The notes beneath the pieces are model-generated. The model was not told the origin of the DNA and did no database searches. It saw only the letters and a program-made list of their open reading frames with translations. A program made the position numbers and the translations under genes. From positions 186,001-250,000 of the forward strand of contig NZ_JAUQSZ010000006.1 of the NCBI RefSeq assembly GCF_030580995.1: 64,000 nt of DNA, given 5' to 3'. Below, piece by piece: positions 16,190-25,220 of the stretch; positions within the stretch are counted from its first letter, which is position 1, and every line of letters starts with the position of its first letter. The stretch is from Sphingomonas immobilis. Its GTDB lineage: Bacteria; Pseudomonadota; Alphaproteobacteria; Sphingomonadales; Sphingomonadaceae.

Positions 16190-16318
16190 TGGTCTCGCAA
16201 GGCGGTGAACCCGCTGGCCGCACCATAGACCCGAAAGGTCCAAGTGTGTTGATGCGACCCCGGCTATGAGTGAGCGAAACGCCCGCGCCGGATGCTACTC
16301 CCCAACGCCCGCCCTCTA
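16190..16318 (-). ncRNA. yybP-ykoY manganese riboswitch in the mntP leader
   Basis: Read on the minus strand, the leader contains GGGGAGTAGC (complement of 16294-16303), then ATCAACACACTTGG, CCAGCGGGTTCACCGCC and GCGAGACC (complement of 16191-16198). These are the conserved loops of the yybP-ykoY aptamer, which binds Mn(II), followed about 68 bases later by the TTG start of mntP. An expression-platform mechanism is not obvious; GC-rich pairing near the start suggests translational control. Confidence 0.9.
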
Positions 16319-16345
16319 ACAAGAAGCACGGTCAGCATCAAGAAG

Positions 16346-16495
16346 TCAGGCGTCGGCCTTCTGCTCATGCGAGGCGATGAGGTTCTGCAGCAACACGATC
16401 CGCTCGCGCTCCGCGGTCAGATCCGCGGACGGATGGTTCTGCACCTTGTCGAGAAGGACGCGCAGTTCCTTCGTCCATTCTGCCTTGTGGTCCAT
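16346..16495 (-). CDS. Small charged hypothetical protein (49 residues)
   Basis: A short open frame starting ATG 16495 with an excellent Shine-Dalgarno (AAGGAG, 10 bases upstream). The product begins MDHKAEWTKELRVLLDKV and is predicted to be helical: a mix of charged and leucine residues with no membrane segment or cysteine. It sits alone between the rplS terminator and the mntP riboswitch. Function unknown; the initiation signal and helix-like composition support a real gene. Confidence 0.65.
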   Translation of the reverse strand: MDHKAEWTKELRVLLDKVQNHPSADLTAERERIVLLQNLIASHEQKADA

Positions 16496-16565
16496 GTCGG
16501 CCTCTCCTTGCTGCTATCGATTGAACATAGGAAACGCGGCAGCCGCCTGACAGGTCCGAAAACGC

Positions 16566-16602
16566 GAAAAGGGCGCCGGAGCCACGCCCCGACGCCCTTT
16601 TC
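16566..16602 (-). terminator. Rho-independent terminator of the rpsP-rplS operon
   Basis: On the minus strand AAAAGGGCG pairs with CGCCCTTTT around a GC-rich 17-base loop, ending in TTTTC, about 20 bases after the rplS stop (16622). Confidence 0.8.
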
Positions 16603-16621
16603 ACAATCACTGACCGCGCGC

Positions 16622-17014
16622 TTATTCGGCGGCGACGGTGCCCTTGGCGGGGCGGTTGTCGCGGCGCTCGGCGATACGCGCCGACTTGCCGGTGCGGCCG
16701 CGCAGGTAATAGAGCTTGGCGCGACGCACGGCGCCCTTGCGGACGACTTCGATGCTGTCGATGTTCGGCGAATACAGCGGGAAGACGCGCTCGACGCCCT
16801 CGCCGAAGCTGATCTTGCGAACCGTGAAGTTCGAACCCATGCCCTTGTTCGAACGCGCGATGCACACGCCTTCGTAGTTCTGCACGCGGGTGCGCTCGCC
16901 TTCGACGACCTTCACGCCGACCTTCAGCGTGTCGCCAGGGCGGAATTCGGGGATCTTCTTCGCTTCGAGAAACTTGGCGATGTTCTCGGCTTCGATGGTC
17001 TGGATGAGATTCAT
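16622..17014 (-). CDS. rplS: 50S ribosomal protein L19
   Basis: 130 residues: [20 protein letters not shown] at the start, then [32 protein letters not shown] and [22 protein letters not shown]19 lies at the 30S-50S interface. The start is ATG 17014, just past the trmD stop; a longer frame into trmD is not coding. Fourth gene of rpsP-rimM-trmD-rplS and followed by a terminator. Confidence 0.98.
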   Translation of the reverse strand: MNLIQTIEAENIAKFLEAKKIPEFRPGDTLKVGVKVVEGERTRVQNYEGVCIARSNKGMGSNFTVRKISFGEGVERVFPLYSPNIDSIEVVRKGAVRRAKLYYLRGRTGKSARIAERRDNRPAKGTVAAE

Positions 17015-17015
17015 C

Positions 17016-17747
17016 TCATGCGTCCTTTTTCTCTCGCCGCGCGCCAGAGGGAGACTGGACCCGAGCGCCCTCATGGCGCTCCCAAAGGTCCGGCCTCCGT
17101 AGCCGTGTCTCGGTCTCGGCCATGAGCTTTCGCCATGCCGCGATCCTCGCATGATCCCCCGATCGCAGCACTTCGGGGATCGTGCGCCCTTCCCATTCAT
17201 AAGGTCGGGTGTAATGCGGATATTCGAGAAGGCCGCTTTCGAAGCTCTCGTCATCCCCGCTGGAAGGCGCGCCCATTACGCCGGGAAGCAGCCGAATGCA
17301 AGCGTCTAACAGCACCAGCGCGCCCATTTCCCCGCCGGAGAGGATATAGTCGCCGATCGACACTTCCTCGATGCCACGCGCTTCGAAAATCCGCTCGTCG
17401 AACCCTTCGAACCGCCCGCAGAGGATGGTGACGCCCGGCCCGCTCGCGAGCGCGCGGATGCGGGCCTGGGTCAGCGGCGCGCCGCGCGGCGTCATGGCGA
17501 GCAACGGTGCGCCCGTGGCGACGCTGTCGATCGCCGCCGCCAGCACGTCCGCGCGGAGCACCATCCCCGCCCCGCCGCCTGCCGGCGTATCGTCCACGGT
17601 GCGGTGCTTGTCGGTCGCAAAGTCGCGGATGTTCCTCGCATCGAGGCTCCACTTCCCCTCCGCCAGCGCCCGCCCCGCCAGCGACGCGCCAAGGGGGCCG
17701 GGAAACATTTCAGGATAAAGGGTGAGGATCGTGGCGGCGAAGGTCAT
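17016..17747 (-). CDS. trmD: tRNA (guanine37-N1)-methyltransferase
   Basis: 243 residues. Methylates G37 of tRNAs reading CNN codons using SAM, preventing +1 frameshifting. The SPOUT-knot motifs are seen: [39 protein letters not shown] and [11 protein letters not shown], with YTRPYEWEG in the C-terminal domain. Overlaps rimM by 4 bases (ATGA). Confidence 0.98.
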   Translation of the reverse strand: MTFAATILTLYPEMFPGPLGASLAGRALAEGKWSLDARNIRDFATDKHRTVDDTPAGGGAGMVLRADVLAAAIDSVATGAPLLAMTPRGAPLTQARIRALASGPGVTILCGRFEGFDERIFEARGIEEVSIGDYILSGGEMGALVLLDACIRLLPGVMGAPSSGDDESFESGLLEYPHYTRPYEWEGRTIPEVLRSGDHARIAAWRKLMAETETRLRRPDLWERHEGARVQSPSGARREKKDA

Positions 17748-18220
17748 GCCACGAAATCAGCGCTCAGCACGAGCCGGGCCGCATCCCATTCGGGCACGGC
17801 GTCGGCGTTCATCGGGGCCATGAAGCGCTTTCCATCGGGCCGCTCGATCTCGATCACGTCGCCCGCGCCGAAATCGTCGATCGCGACGACAGTGCCGATC
17901 GCTTCGCCGTCCGTCGAGACGACGGCGAGGCCCATCAGGTCGGCATGGTAATATTCGCCCTCGGCGAGCGGGGGCAAAGCCGATCGCGGCACGGTCAGTT
18001 CGGTGCCGCGCATCGCCTCGGCTGCGTTGCGATCGGTCACTTCGGCGAAGCGCGCGATCGTGCCGTTGCTGCCGGGGCGCGCCGACTTGAGCGTCAGCGC
18101 GCCGCCGTTGAGCACTTTGTAGGCGGCAAGGTCTCCTGTGAAGACCTTTAGCCGGACCTCGCCCGTCACACCGTGCGCGCCGATGACGACGGCGAGCGTG
18201 ACGGGCCGATCAGCGGACAT
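17744..18220 (-). CDS. rimM: 16S rRNA processing / 30S maturation factor RimM
   Basis: 158 residues: N-terminal RimM domain with [20 protein letters not shown] and C-terminal PRC-barrel ([30 protein letters not shown]). It binds the 30S head and ribosomal protein S19 during late assembly. Its ATG shares one base with the rpsP stop (TGATG) and its stop overlaps trmD, so translation is coupled. Confidence 0.96.
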   Translation of the reverse strand: MSADRPVTLAVVIGAHGVTGEVRLKVFTGDLAAYKVLNGGALTLKSARPGSNGTIARFAEVTDRNAAEAMRGTELTVPRSALPPLAEGEYYHADLMGLAVVSTDGEAIGTVVAIDDFGAGDVIEIERPDGKRFMAPMNADAVPEWDAARLVLSADFVA

Positions 18221-18723
18221 CAGCCCTCGGCCGGTGCCTCGGCGCTCTCGCCTTCGACCGCGCCCGTGTCGCCAGCGTCGCTGTCAGGCGTCGCCTCGTT
18301 GACGGGAGCCTCTTCCTCGGCGGGAGCGGGCGCGGCAGCAGCCTCCGCAGCGGCCGCAGCAGCTGCGGTCTTCGCCTCTTCGGCCTCGGCGAGCTTCGTC
18401 GCACGCTCTTCGGCGCGCTCGGTCGCCTTTTCGCCCGGCTTCGCCTTGTTCGGGTTGTTGCGCGCCGGACGCTCCTTGACGCCGGCGACGTCGAGGAAGC
18501 GGGCGACACGGTCGGTCGGCTGCGCGCCGACGCTGACCCAGTGCTTCGCGCGCTCGGTATCGAGGATCACGCGCTTCTCGTCATCCTTGGCGAGCAGCGG
18601 GTTGTACGTGCCGATCTTCTCGATGAACTTGCCGTCGCGCGGGCTGCGCGCGTCGGCCACGACGATGCGGTAATACGGGCGCTTCTTGGAGCCGCCGCGC
18701 GACAGACGAATGCTGATTGCCAT
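18220..18723 (-). CDS. rpsP: 30S ribosomal protein S16 with long Ala/Glu-rich tail
   Basis: 167 residues. The first ~85 are canonical S16 ([33 protein letters not shown]). The rest is a basic, then acidic, Ala/Glu/Pro-rich low-complexity tail, making the protein about twice the bacterial minimum of ~80. Long tails are common in alphaproteobacterial S16 but this one is on the long side. First gene of the rpsP-rimM-trmD-rplS operon, downstream of ffh. Confidence 0.97.
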   Translation of the reverse strand: MAISIRLSRGGSKKRPYYRIVVADARSPRDGKFIEKIGTYNPLLAKDDEKRVILDTERAKHWVSVGAQPTDRVARFLDVAGVKERPARNNPNKAKPGEKATERAEERATKLAEAEEAKTAAAAAAAEAAAAPAPAEEEAPVNEATPDSDAGDTGAVEGESAEAPAEG

Positions 18724-18746
18724 TGTAGTTCCTTCTTCTCTTATCT

Positions 18747-18827
18747 CGTCACCCAGCGAAAGCTGGGGTCTTGTGGTTGTCGGTTGCGCCCTTGCCGCCT
18801 GAGATCCCGGCCTTTGCCGGGATGACG
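18747..18827. repeat. Dispersed palindromic element, family 2 copy A
   Basis: Framed by CGTCACCCAGCGAAAGCTGGGG on the left arm and GATCCCGGCCTTTGCCGGGATGACG on the right. Related elements lie at 25071-25156 and 25985-26066. It occupies the ffh-rpsP gap and, if transcribed, would fold into two adjacent hairpins. Confidence 0.85.
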
Positions 18828-18837
18828 GCTCAGGCCG

Positions 18838-20367
18838 TCACTTCTTCTTGATCAAATTCTCGAAACCGGGGGGCAGCTTGGCGCCGCCACCGCCGAGGCC
18901 GGGAAGCCCGCCCCCACCGTTGCCGCCGAGCAACCCGGCGATATCGGGGCCGCCCGCGCCGCCGAGGCCACCCATGCCGCCACCGCCCATGCCGCCGCCG
19001 CCCTTGCCGAACATCGCCGCCATGCCCTTCAGCCCGCCCATCTTGCGCAGCTTCTTCATGGCGCCGGCCATTTCGAGGTGCATCTTGAGCAGCTTGTTGA
19101 CGTCCTGCACGGTCGTGCCGCTGCCCTTGGCGATGCGGATCTTGCGCTTGGCGTTGAGCAGCTCCGGCTTGGCGCGTTCCTTCGCCGTCATCGATCCGAT
19201 CATCGCATCCATGCGCAGCAGCACCTTGTCGCCGCCGACCTGATCGACCGCGGCCTGCGCCTTCTTCATGCCCGGGATCATCCCCGCGAGCATGCCGAGG
19301 CCGCCCATCTTGGTCATCTGCTGGAGCTGCGCGCGCAGATCGTTGAGATCGAACTGGCCCTTCGCCATCCGCGCGGCGAGCCGCTCGGCATCTTCCTGCT
19401 GAATCGATTCCGCCGCGCGCTCGACGAGGCTGACGACGTCGCCCATGCCGAGGATGCGGCCGGCGACGCGGCTGGGGTGGAACGGCTCGAGCGCGTCCAT
19501 CTTTTCGCCGGTGCCGGCGAACTTGATCGGCTTGCCGGTGACGGCGCGCATCGACAGCGCCGCACCGCCGCGCGCGTCGCCATCCATGCGGGTGAGCACG
19601 ACGCCAGTAAGCGGCACCTGATCCGAGAAGGACTTGGCGACGTTGACCGCGTCCTGCCCGGTCAGCGCGTCGACCACCAAAAGGATTTCGGCCGGCTTCG
19701 CCACCTCGGCGACGGCGCGCATCTCCTCCATCAGCGCGGCGTCGACGTGCAGACGCCCCGCCGTGTCGAGCATCAGCACGTCGTAACCCTGCAGCTTCGC
19801 CGCCTGCAGCGCCCGCCTTGCGATATCGACCGGCTGCTGCCCCGCCACGATCGGCAGCGTCGCCACCTCGATCTGCGTGCCCAAGGTCGCGAGCTGCTCC
19901 TGCGCGTTCGGGCGATTGACGTCGAGCGACGCCATCAGCACCTTCTTCGAGGAGCGCCCGCCGGTGCCAAGATCCTTCTGTCCGCTAGCCAGCCGCTTCG
20001 CGATCTTGGCGGTCGTCGTCGTCTTGCCCGAGCCCTGCAGGCCGACCATCATGATGACGGCGGGCGGCGTGACGCCGATTTCGAGATCGGCGACATGATC
20101 GCTGCCGCCGAGCATCTCGACCAGCGCGTCGTTGACGATCTTGACGACCTGCTGCCCCGGCGTGACCGAGCGCAGCACGTTCTGGCCGACCGCGAGTTCG
20201 GTCGCCTTGTCGACGAATTCGCGCGCAACCGGCAGCGCGACGTCCGCCTCGAGCAGCGCGACGCGCACCTCGCGCATCGCCGCGCGCACGTCCGCCTCGG
20301 TCAGCGCACCACGGCCGCGCAACCGATCGAACACACCGCCAAGACGGTCGCTCAGGCTCTCGAACAT
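18838..20367 (-). CDS. ffh: Signal recognition particle protein Ffh
   Basis: 509 residues: N domain, GTPase G domain with GLQGSGKTTTTAKIAKRL, DVNRPNAQEQLATLG, DTAGRLHVD, TRMDGDARGG, and a methionine-rich M domain that binds 4.5S RNA and signal sequences. The tail is unusually Gly-rich (GGGGMGGGGMGGLGGAGG region). It targets nascent membrane proteins with FtsY, whose gene lies 3 kb away. ATG 20367 is preceded by GGAAGG seven bases upstream. Confidence 0.98.
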   Translation of the reverse strand: MFESLSDRLGGVFDRLRGRGALTEADVRAAMREVRVALLEADVALPVAREFVDKATELAVGQNVLRSVTPGQQVVKIVNDALVEMLGGSDHVADLEIGVTPPAVIMMVGLQGSGKTTTTAKIAKRLASGQKDLGTGGRSSKKVLMASLDVNRPNAQEQLATLGTQIEVATLPIVAGQQPVDIARRALQAAKLQGYDVLMLDTAGRLHVDAALMEEMRAVAEVAKPAEILLVVDALTGQDAVNVAKSFSDQVPLTGVVLTRMDGDARGGAALSMRAVTGKPIKFAGTGEKMDALEPFHPSRVAGRILGMGDVVSLVERAAESIQQEDAERLAARMAKGQFDLNDLRAQLQQMTKMGGLGMLAGMIPGMKKAQAAVDQVGGDKVLLRMDAMIGSMTAKERAKPELLNAKRKIRIAKGSGTTVQDVNKLLKMHLEMAGAMKKLRKMGGLKGMAAMFGKGGGGMGGGGMGGLGGAGGPDIAGLLGGNGGGGLPGLGGGGAKLPPGFENLIKKK

Positions 20368-20601
20368 CAAAAAACCTTCCGTTTCACGCCGCCGCCTGCA
20401 AAAACGCAAAAGACGCCGGCGGACGAAACCTCGTCGGCCGGCGTAGCCCCGTGGGGCGAGCCTTTACGAATCCACTGGGGAAACGATCGGTGGGGCCAAT
20501 AGCGCCGATCGCCCCGACACGCAACCTCTCGCGGGCTTAACCCCAAATACACGGCTCGCATGAGATTGCCGCGCCAGGGAATTTGCGGGGCGCACGCGTA
20601 G

Positions 20602-22149
20602 ATGAAGTTTCTGAAGCACGATCGTCAGATGCTGTGGATCGCCGCGATCACGTTCAGCGCGATCCTGCTGTTCGTGGCAACGGGCAGCGTGCTGCTGTCG
20701 CGCGCCCTCAGCGGGCAGCCGGTCGGCGCGTTTCTGGTGGTCGCGCTGCTGCTCAACGTCGCGCTCATCCTGTTCAGCTGGTTCCGCCACCGCGAACTCA
20801 CCGTCGAAGAGGAGCTTCCCGCCCCGGACGAGCGCGCGTACCAGCTTGCGCTGCGCGACCCGCTCACCGGCCTGCTCAATCGCCGCAGCCTCGGAGAAGA
20901 GGGCGCGACCTTGCTCGCCGCCGCCGCCAGGCGACACAAGGCGGTCGCGCTGATGATGATCGACGTCGATCGCTTCAAGGCGATCACCGACCTGCACGGC
21001 GCGGCGGGCGGCGACGCGCTGCTGCGACAGGTCGCGGCCGAGATTACCGCCGCGCTGCCCGGCGGATCGCTGGCCGCACGCATTGGCACCGACGAATTCG
21101 CCTGCGCCTTACTGTTCGACGCAGGCCATCCCGAGCCCGTCACGCTCGCCGCCGAGCGGATCGTCAGCCGCCTTGCCCAGCCGTTGACGTGCGAGGGCCT
21201 GATCCTCAACGTCAGCGCCTCGATCGGCATCGCGCGCTCGGACGCCGACTGCGCCGGCGTCGACGCGCTGATCCGCCCCGCCGATATCGCCACGCAGGCG
21301 GCGATGGACGCGGGCGGCAACCGTCTCGTCTGGTTCGATCCGGCGATGGAACACGCGCTGCTGGAGACGAAGGTGCTGGAGGCGGAACTGCGCGCCGCCA
21401 TCCCGCACGGCGAGATCGTCCCCTATTTCGCGCAACAGGTCGATCTCGCGACCGGCGACCTGACCGGCTTCGAAGTGCTGGCACGCTGGCAGCATCCGCA
21501 ACGCGGGCTGCTCGAACCCGCCGCCTTCATCCCGCTCGCCGAAAAGACCGGGCTCATCGCCGATCTCTCGCTCGCCGTCACACGGCTCGCGCTGCTGGCG
21601 GCGCGCGACTGGGATCCGGCGCTCGTCATTTCGATCAATATCGCGCCGCGCCAGCTCAAGGATGCGTGGTTCGCGCAGAAGATCATCAAGCTGCTTGCCG
21701 AAACCGGTTTCCCCGCCGGGCGGCTGGAGATCGAGATCACCGAGCGCGCGCTGTTCGACAATCTCGCGATGGCGCAATCGATTCTCGGCAGCCTGAAGAA
21801 CCAGGGCGTACGGCTGGCGCTCGACGATTTCGGCAAGGGCTATTCGGGCATCGCCCACCTCCGCGCGCTGGAATTCGACCGCATCAAGATCGACCGCAGC
21901 CATGTGCTCGCGATGCGCGACGATCCGGAGAGCGCGGCGATCGTCAACGCCGTCGCGCGGCTGGGCGAATGTTTCAACGTGCCGGTCACCGCCGAGGGCG
22001 TGGCTGATGCCGCAACCGAGGAGCGCGTGCGTGCGCTCGGCTGCACCGGCGGCCAGGGCTATCTCTACGGCCGCCCCGCGGACGTCGCCGTCACACGCCG
22101 CCTGCTGTTCGACCGCCGCCAGCTCCGGGAGCAGCGGCTCGCGGGTTAA
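20602..22149 (+). CDS. GGDEF/EAL cyclic-di-GMP protein, membrane-anchored; GGDEF motif degenerate
   Basis: 515 residues. Two N-terminal membrane helices (about 10-30 and 38-60), a GGDEF domain (about 80-235) and an EAL domain (about 250-505). The diguanylate cyclase signature reads IGTDEF instead of GGDEF, so cyclase activity is doubtful. The EAL domain keeps EVLARW, the asparagine in SINIAP, EITERALFDN, DDFGKGYSG and the glutamate in TAEGVAD, so c-di-GMP phosphodiesterase activity is likely. No PAS or other sensor domain is visible. Confidence 0.93.
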   Translation: MKFLKHDRQMLWIAAITFSAILLFVATGSVLLSRALSGQPVGAFLVVALLLNVALILFSWFRHRELTVEEELPAPDERAYQLALRDPLTGLLNRRSLGEEGATLLAAAARRHKAVALMMIDVDRFKAITDLHGAAGGDALLRQVAAEITAALPGGSLAARIGTDEFACALLFDAGHPEPVTLAAERIVSRLAQPLTCEGLILNVSASIGIARSDADCAGVDALIRPADIATQAAMDAGGNRLVWFDPAMEHALLETKVLEAELRAAIPHGEIVPYFAQQVDLATGDLTGFEVLARWQHPQRGLLEPAAFIPLAEKTGLIADLSLAVTRLALLAARDWDPALVISINIAPRQLKDAWFAQKIIKLLAETGFPAGRLEIEITERALFDNLAMAQSILGSLKNQGVRLALDDFGKGYSGIAHLRALEFDRIKIDRSHVLAMRDDPESAAIVNAVARLGECFNVPVTAEGVADAATEERVRALGCTGGQGYLYGRPADVAVTRRLLFDRRQLREQRLAG

Positions 22150-22186
22150 GTGGACATGAAGGCCGCCCGCCCCTAGATCGCAGCCC

Positions 22187-23491
22187 ATGTCCGTACCCCA
22201 GATCGTCAGCCTCGGCTGCCGGCTCAACATCGCCGAAAGCGAGACGATCCGCGCGTTGCTCGGCCAACGCGACACCGTCGTCGTCAACTCCTGCGCCGTC
22301 ACCAACGCGGCGGTAAGCGAGACGCGCGCCGCGATCCGCCGCGCGCGCCGTGAGCGGCCGGGCGCGGAGATCGTCGTGACGGGATGCGCCGCGCAGATCG
22401 ACCCCGCCGGCTTCGCGGCGATGCCCGAGGTCGACCGCGTGATCGGCAATGCCGAGAAGCTGTCGTCACACGCCTGGGAAGCGTTCGAACCCGTCCTCGT
22501 CGGCGACATCATGCAGGTGCGCGAGACCGCGCCGCATCTCGCATCCGCCTTCGCCGAACACGCGCGCGCCTTCGTCGAGGTGCAGAACGGTTGCGACCAT
22601 CGCTGCACCTTCTGCGCGATCCCTTACGGGCGCGGCAACGGCCGATCAGTGCCCGCCGGCGCGGTGATCGAACGCATCGGTGCCCTCGCCGACGCAGGCT
22701 ACCGCGAGGTCGTGCTGACCGGCGTCGACCTGACCAGCTACGGCCCCGACCTCCCAGGCAGACCGAGCCTCGGCCAGCTCGTCGAACGTATCCTGACTCA
22801 TACGAAGGTCGAGCGCCTGCGCCTTTCCTCGCTGGACTCCGTCGAAATCGACGACCGCCTGTTCGATCTGATCGCGGGCGAGCGCCGCGTCATGCCGCAC
22901 GTCCATCTCTCCTTCCAGGCCGGCGACGACATGATCCTCAAGCGCATGAAGCGCCGTCATTCGCGCGCGCAGGCCGTCGCGGTGGTCGCGCGCCTCAAGA
23001 CCGCCCGCCCTGACATCGCGGTCGGTGCCGACCTGATCGCCGGCTTCCCGACCGAGGACGACGCGATGTTCGCCAACACACGCGCGCTGATCGACGATTG
23101 CGACGTGGTCCACGCGCACATCTTCCCCTATTCCCCGCGCGAGGGCACGCCCGCCGCACGCATGCCGCAGGTCCGTCCCGAAGTGCGCAAGGCACGCGCG
23201 GCGGAACTTCGCGCGGCGGCGGCGGAACGCAAGGCGGCGTGGCTGGCGAGCCTCGTCGGCACGACGCAGGAGATACTGGTCGAGCGGCCGGGGGACCGGG
23301 GGCATACACCCGCCTTTGCCGAGATTTCCTTCCCCCTCCCCGTTCGGGCTGAGCCTGTCGAGGCCCTGCCCTTTCTTCCGGGAAAGAAAGGCAGCCCTTC
23401 GACAAGCTCAGGGCGAACGGACGTGGGGTGCGTTTCGCAAATTCTAGTCACCGCCTCCGACGGCGCGCGCCTCTCAGGAATACCGGCATGA
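22187..23491 (+). CDS. mtaB: tRNA t6A37 methylthiotransferase MtaB, carrying an in-frame palindromic repeat
   Basis: 434 residues. Converts t6A37 to ms2t6A37 in ANN-decoding tRNAs. The N-terminal domain has SLGCRLNIAES with conserved cysteines for the second Fe-S cluster; the radical-SAM motif is NGCDHRCTFCAIPYGRGN; the C-terminal TRAM-like part begins near residue 360. Residues ~385-411 (encoded by 23340-23420) are translated from a dispersed palindrome of exactly 81 bases, after which normal C-terminal sequence resumes. Overlaps ftsY by 4 bases. Confidence 0.94.
   Translation: MSVPQIVSLGCRLNIAESETIRALLGQRDTVVVNSCAVTNAAVSETRAAIRRARRERPGAEIVVTGCAAQIDPAGFAAMPEVDRVIGNAEKLSSHAWEAFEPVLVGDIMQVRETAPHLASAFAEHARAFVEVQNGCDHRCTFCAIPYGRGNGRSVPAGAVIERIGALADAGYREVVLTGVDLTSYGPDLPGRPSLGQLVERILTHTKVERLRLSSLDSVEIDDRLFDLIAGERRVMPHVHLSFQAGDDMILKRMKRRHSRAQAVAVVARLKTARPDIAVGADLIAGFPTEDDAMFANTRALIDDCDVVHAHIFPYSPREGTPAARMPQVRPEVRKARAAELRAAAAERKAAWLASLVGTTQEILVERPGDRGHTPAFAEISFPLPVRAEPVEALPFLPGKKGSPSTSSGRTDVGCVSQILVTASDGARLSGIPA
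23340..23420. repeat. Dispersed palindromic element, family 1 copy B, inside mtaB
   Basis: CCGTTCGGGCTGAGCCTGTC at the left end and GACAAGCTCAGGGCGAACGG at the right end match copy A at 6618-6701, with an inner CCTTTCTT / AAGAAAGG stem. It is 81 bases long, a multiple of three, and open in the mtaB frame. Confidence 0.92.
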
Positions 23492-24426
23492 GCACCAATC
23501 CAAGCTGGCACGACCGCCTCCTCGGCGGGTTCAGGCGCACGTCGGACCGGCTGCTCGGCAATCTCGTCGGGCTCGGCACCGGGCCGCTCGACGATGCGAC
23601 GCTCGATGATATCGAGGAGGCGCTGATCGCTTCCGATCTCGGCCCCGAGACCTCCGCGCGCATTCGCGCCCGGCTCGCTGCCGGGTCGTTCGAGCGCAAC
23701 ATGGAAGATCTCGGCATCCGGCTGACGGTCGCCGAGGAGATCGAGAAGGTCCTCGAAACCGTCGCCAAGCCGCTCGAGATCGAGGCCTTCCCGCGCCCGC
23801 AGGTGATCCTCGTCATCGGCGTCAACGGATCGGGCAAGACCACCACCATCGCCAAGCTCGCGCACTGGCTGAAGGAGCAGGATTACGCGGTGATGCTCGC
23901 CGCCGGCGACACGTTCCGCGCCGCCGCGATCGGCCAGCTCCAGACCTGGGCCGACCGCGCGGGCGTGCCTCTCGTGCGCGGCAAGGAGGGCGGCGACGCG
24001 GCCGGCATCGTCTACGAGGCGGTGAAGCAGGCGACCGAGATCGGCACCGACGTACTGATCGTCGACACCGCCGGTCGGCTGCAGAACAAGCGCGAGCTGA
24101 TGGACGAGCTGTCGAAAATCCGCCGCGTGCTGGGGCGTCTGAACCCGGCCGCCCCGCACGACGTGCTGCTCGTGCTCGATGCGACGACGGGGCAGAACGC
24201 GCTGTCGCAGATCGAGGTGTTCAAGGAGACGGCGGGCGTGACGGGCCTCGTGATGACCAAACTCGACGGCTCGGCGCGCGGCGGCATCCTCGTCGCGGCG
24301 GCGGAGAAATACGGCCTGCCGATCCACGCGATCGGCGTCGGCGAGGGCATGGGCGACCTCCGCCCGTTCGACGCCAACGAAGTCTCGCGCATCATTGCCG
24401 GGGTGGAGGGCGTGCGCCGTGGCTGA
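23488..24426 (+). CDS. ftsY: Signal recognition particle receptor FtsY
   Basis: 312 residues, a short FtsY without the long acidic A domain. N domain (about 1-100) and SRP-type GTPase domain: GVNGSGKTTTIAKLA, AAGDTFRAAAIGQLQ, DTAGRLQNK, TKLDGSARGG and the closing AIGVGEGMGDLRPFD. It docks ribosome-SRP complexes at the inner membrane with Ffh. ATG 23488 overlaps the mtaB stop; its own end overlaps the GTG start of yciB. Confidence 0.97.
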   Translation: MSTNPSWHDRLLGGFRRTSDRLLGNLVGLGTGPLDDATLDDIEEALIASDLGPETSARIRARLAAGSFERNMEDLGIRLTVAEEIEKVLETVAKPLEIEAFPRPQVILVIGVNGSGKTTTIAKLAHWLKEQDYAVMLAAGDTFRAAAIGQLQTWADRAGVPLVRGKEGGDAAGIVYEAVKQATEIGTDVLIVDTAGRLQNKRELMDELSKIRRVLGRLNPAAPHDVLLVLDATTGQNALSQIEVFKETAGVTGLVMTKLDGSARGGILVAAAEKYGLPIHAIGVGEGMGDLRPFDANEVSRIIAGVEGVRRG

Positions 24427-25060
24427 TCCCGCCCAGAAAAGCGCGCCGCTCACGCGCGTCATCGTCGATTACGCGCCGCTGCTGGTGTTCTTCGCGGTGA
24501 ATTTCCTCACGCCCGGCCCGACGCTGGTGAAGGTCATCACCGCGACCATCGCCTTCATGATCGCCGAGATCGCCGCCCTCCTCTTCTCACTCATCAGGCT
24601 CGGTTCGATCTCGCCGATGCTGTGGATCACCGGGGTGCTGGTGCTCGTGTTCGGCGGGCTGACGATCTATTTCCACGACCAGCAGTTCATCCAGATGAAG
24701 CCGACCTTCGTCTACGCGCTGCTCGGCGGTATCCTGCTGTTCGGGCTCATCACCCGCCGGCCGCTGCTCCAGATGCTGCTCAGCGCCGCCTATCCCGGCC
24801 TCGATGCCGAGGGCTGGCGCAAGGTGACGCGCAACTGGGCGGTGTTCTTCCTGTTGATGGCGGTCGCCAATGAGGCGGTGTGGCGCGGCACGCTGGCGCT
24901 GTGGGGCAAGGATGCAGGCTGGAACGCCTGGCTGTGGTACAAATTCCCCGGCTGCGCGATCCTTTCGGTGATCTTCGCGCTGGCAAATATTCCGATGCTG
25001 ATGAAGCACGGCCTCAACCTCGGTGATGAGCAGGCGCCCGAGGTTCCGCCGGAGGGGTGA
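24419..25060 (+). CDS. yciB: Inner-membrane septation protein A homologue (YciB/IspZ), GTG start
   Basis: 213 residues with about six membrane segments and the family landmarks PLLVFFAVNFLT, WITGVLVLVFGGLTIYFHD, RNWAVFFLLMAVANEAVWR and W-Y-K-F near the C-terminus. YciB is linked to cell envelope synthesis and division in E. coli and intracellular septation in Shigella. GTG 24419 overlaps the ftsY stop by 8 bases; no in-frame ATG suits. Confidence 0.93.
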   Translation: MADPAQKSAPLTRVIVDYAPLLVFFAVNFLTPGPTLVKVITATIAFMIAEIAALLFSLIRLGSISPMLWITGVLVLVFGGLTIYFHDQQFIQMKPTFVYALLGGILLFGLITRRPLLQMLLSAAYPGLDAEGWRKVTRNWAVFFLLMAVANEAVWRGTLALWGKDAGWNAWLWYKFPGCAILSVIFALANIPMLMKHGLNLGDEQAPEVPPEG

Positions 25061-25070
25061 GCGTCTCTAA

Positions 25071-25156
25071 CGTCGCCCCGGCAGGCCGGGGCCGCTATGT
25101 TATCTGAAGCGCGGTTTGCCCCAAACGCAGCGGCCCCGGCCTCCGCCGGGGCGACG
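25071..25156. repeat. Dispersed palindromic element, family 2 copy B
   Basis: Left arm GTCGCCCCGGCAGGCCGGGG and right arm CCCCGGCCTCCGCCGGGGCG, with GCCGCT / AGCGGC extending the pairing. The ends resemble those of copies A and C with GC substitutions. It lies between the convergent yciB and sodB genes. Confidence 0.85.
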
Positions 25157-25160
25157 GCAC

Positions 25161-25200
25161 AAAAAAGGGCCGGAAAACCATGCGGTCCCCGGCCCCTTTT
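25161..25200 (-). terminator. Rho-independent terminator of sodB
   Basis: On the minus strand AAAAGGGGCCGG, a 15-base loop and CCGGCCC are followed by TTTTTT, 20 bases after the sodB stop. The flanking A and T runs could make it bidirectional and serve yciB as well. Confidence 0.9.
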
Positions 25201-25220
25201 CAACCATTGAAGGTCAGCAA

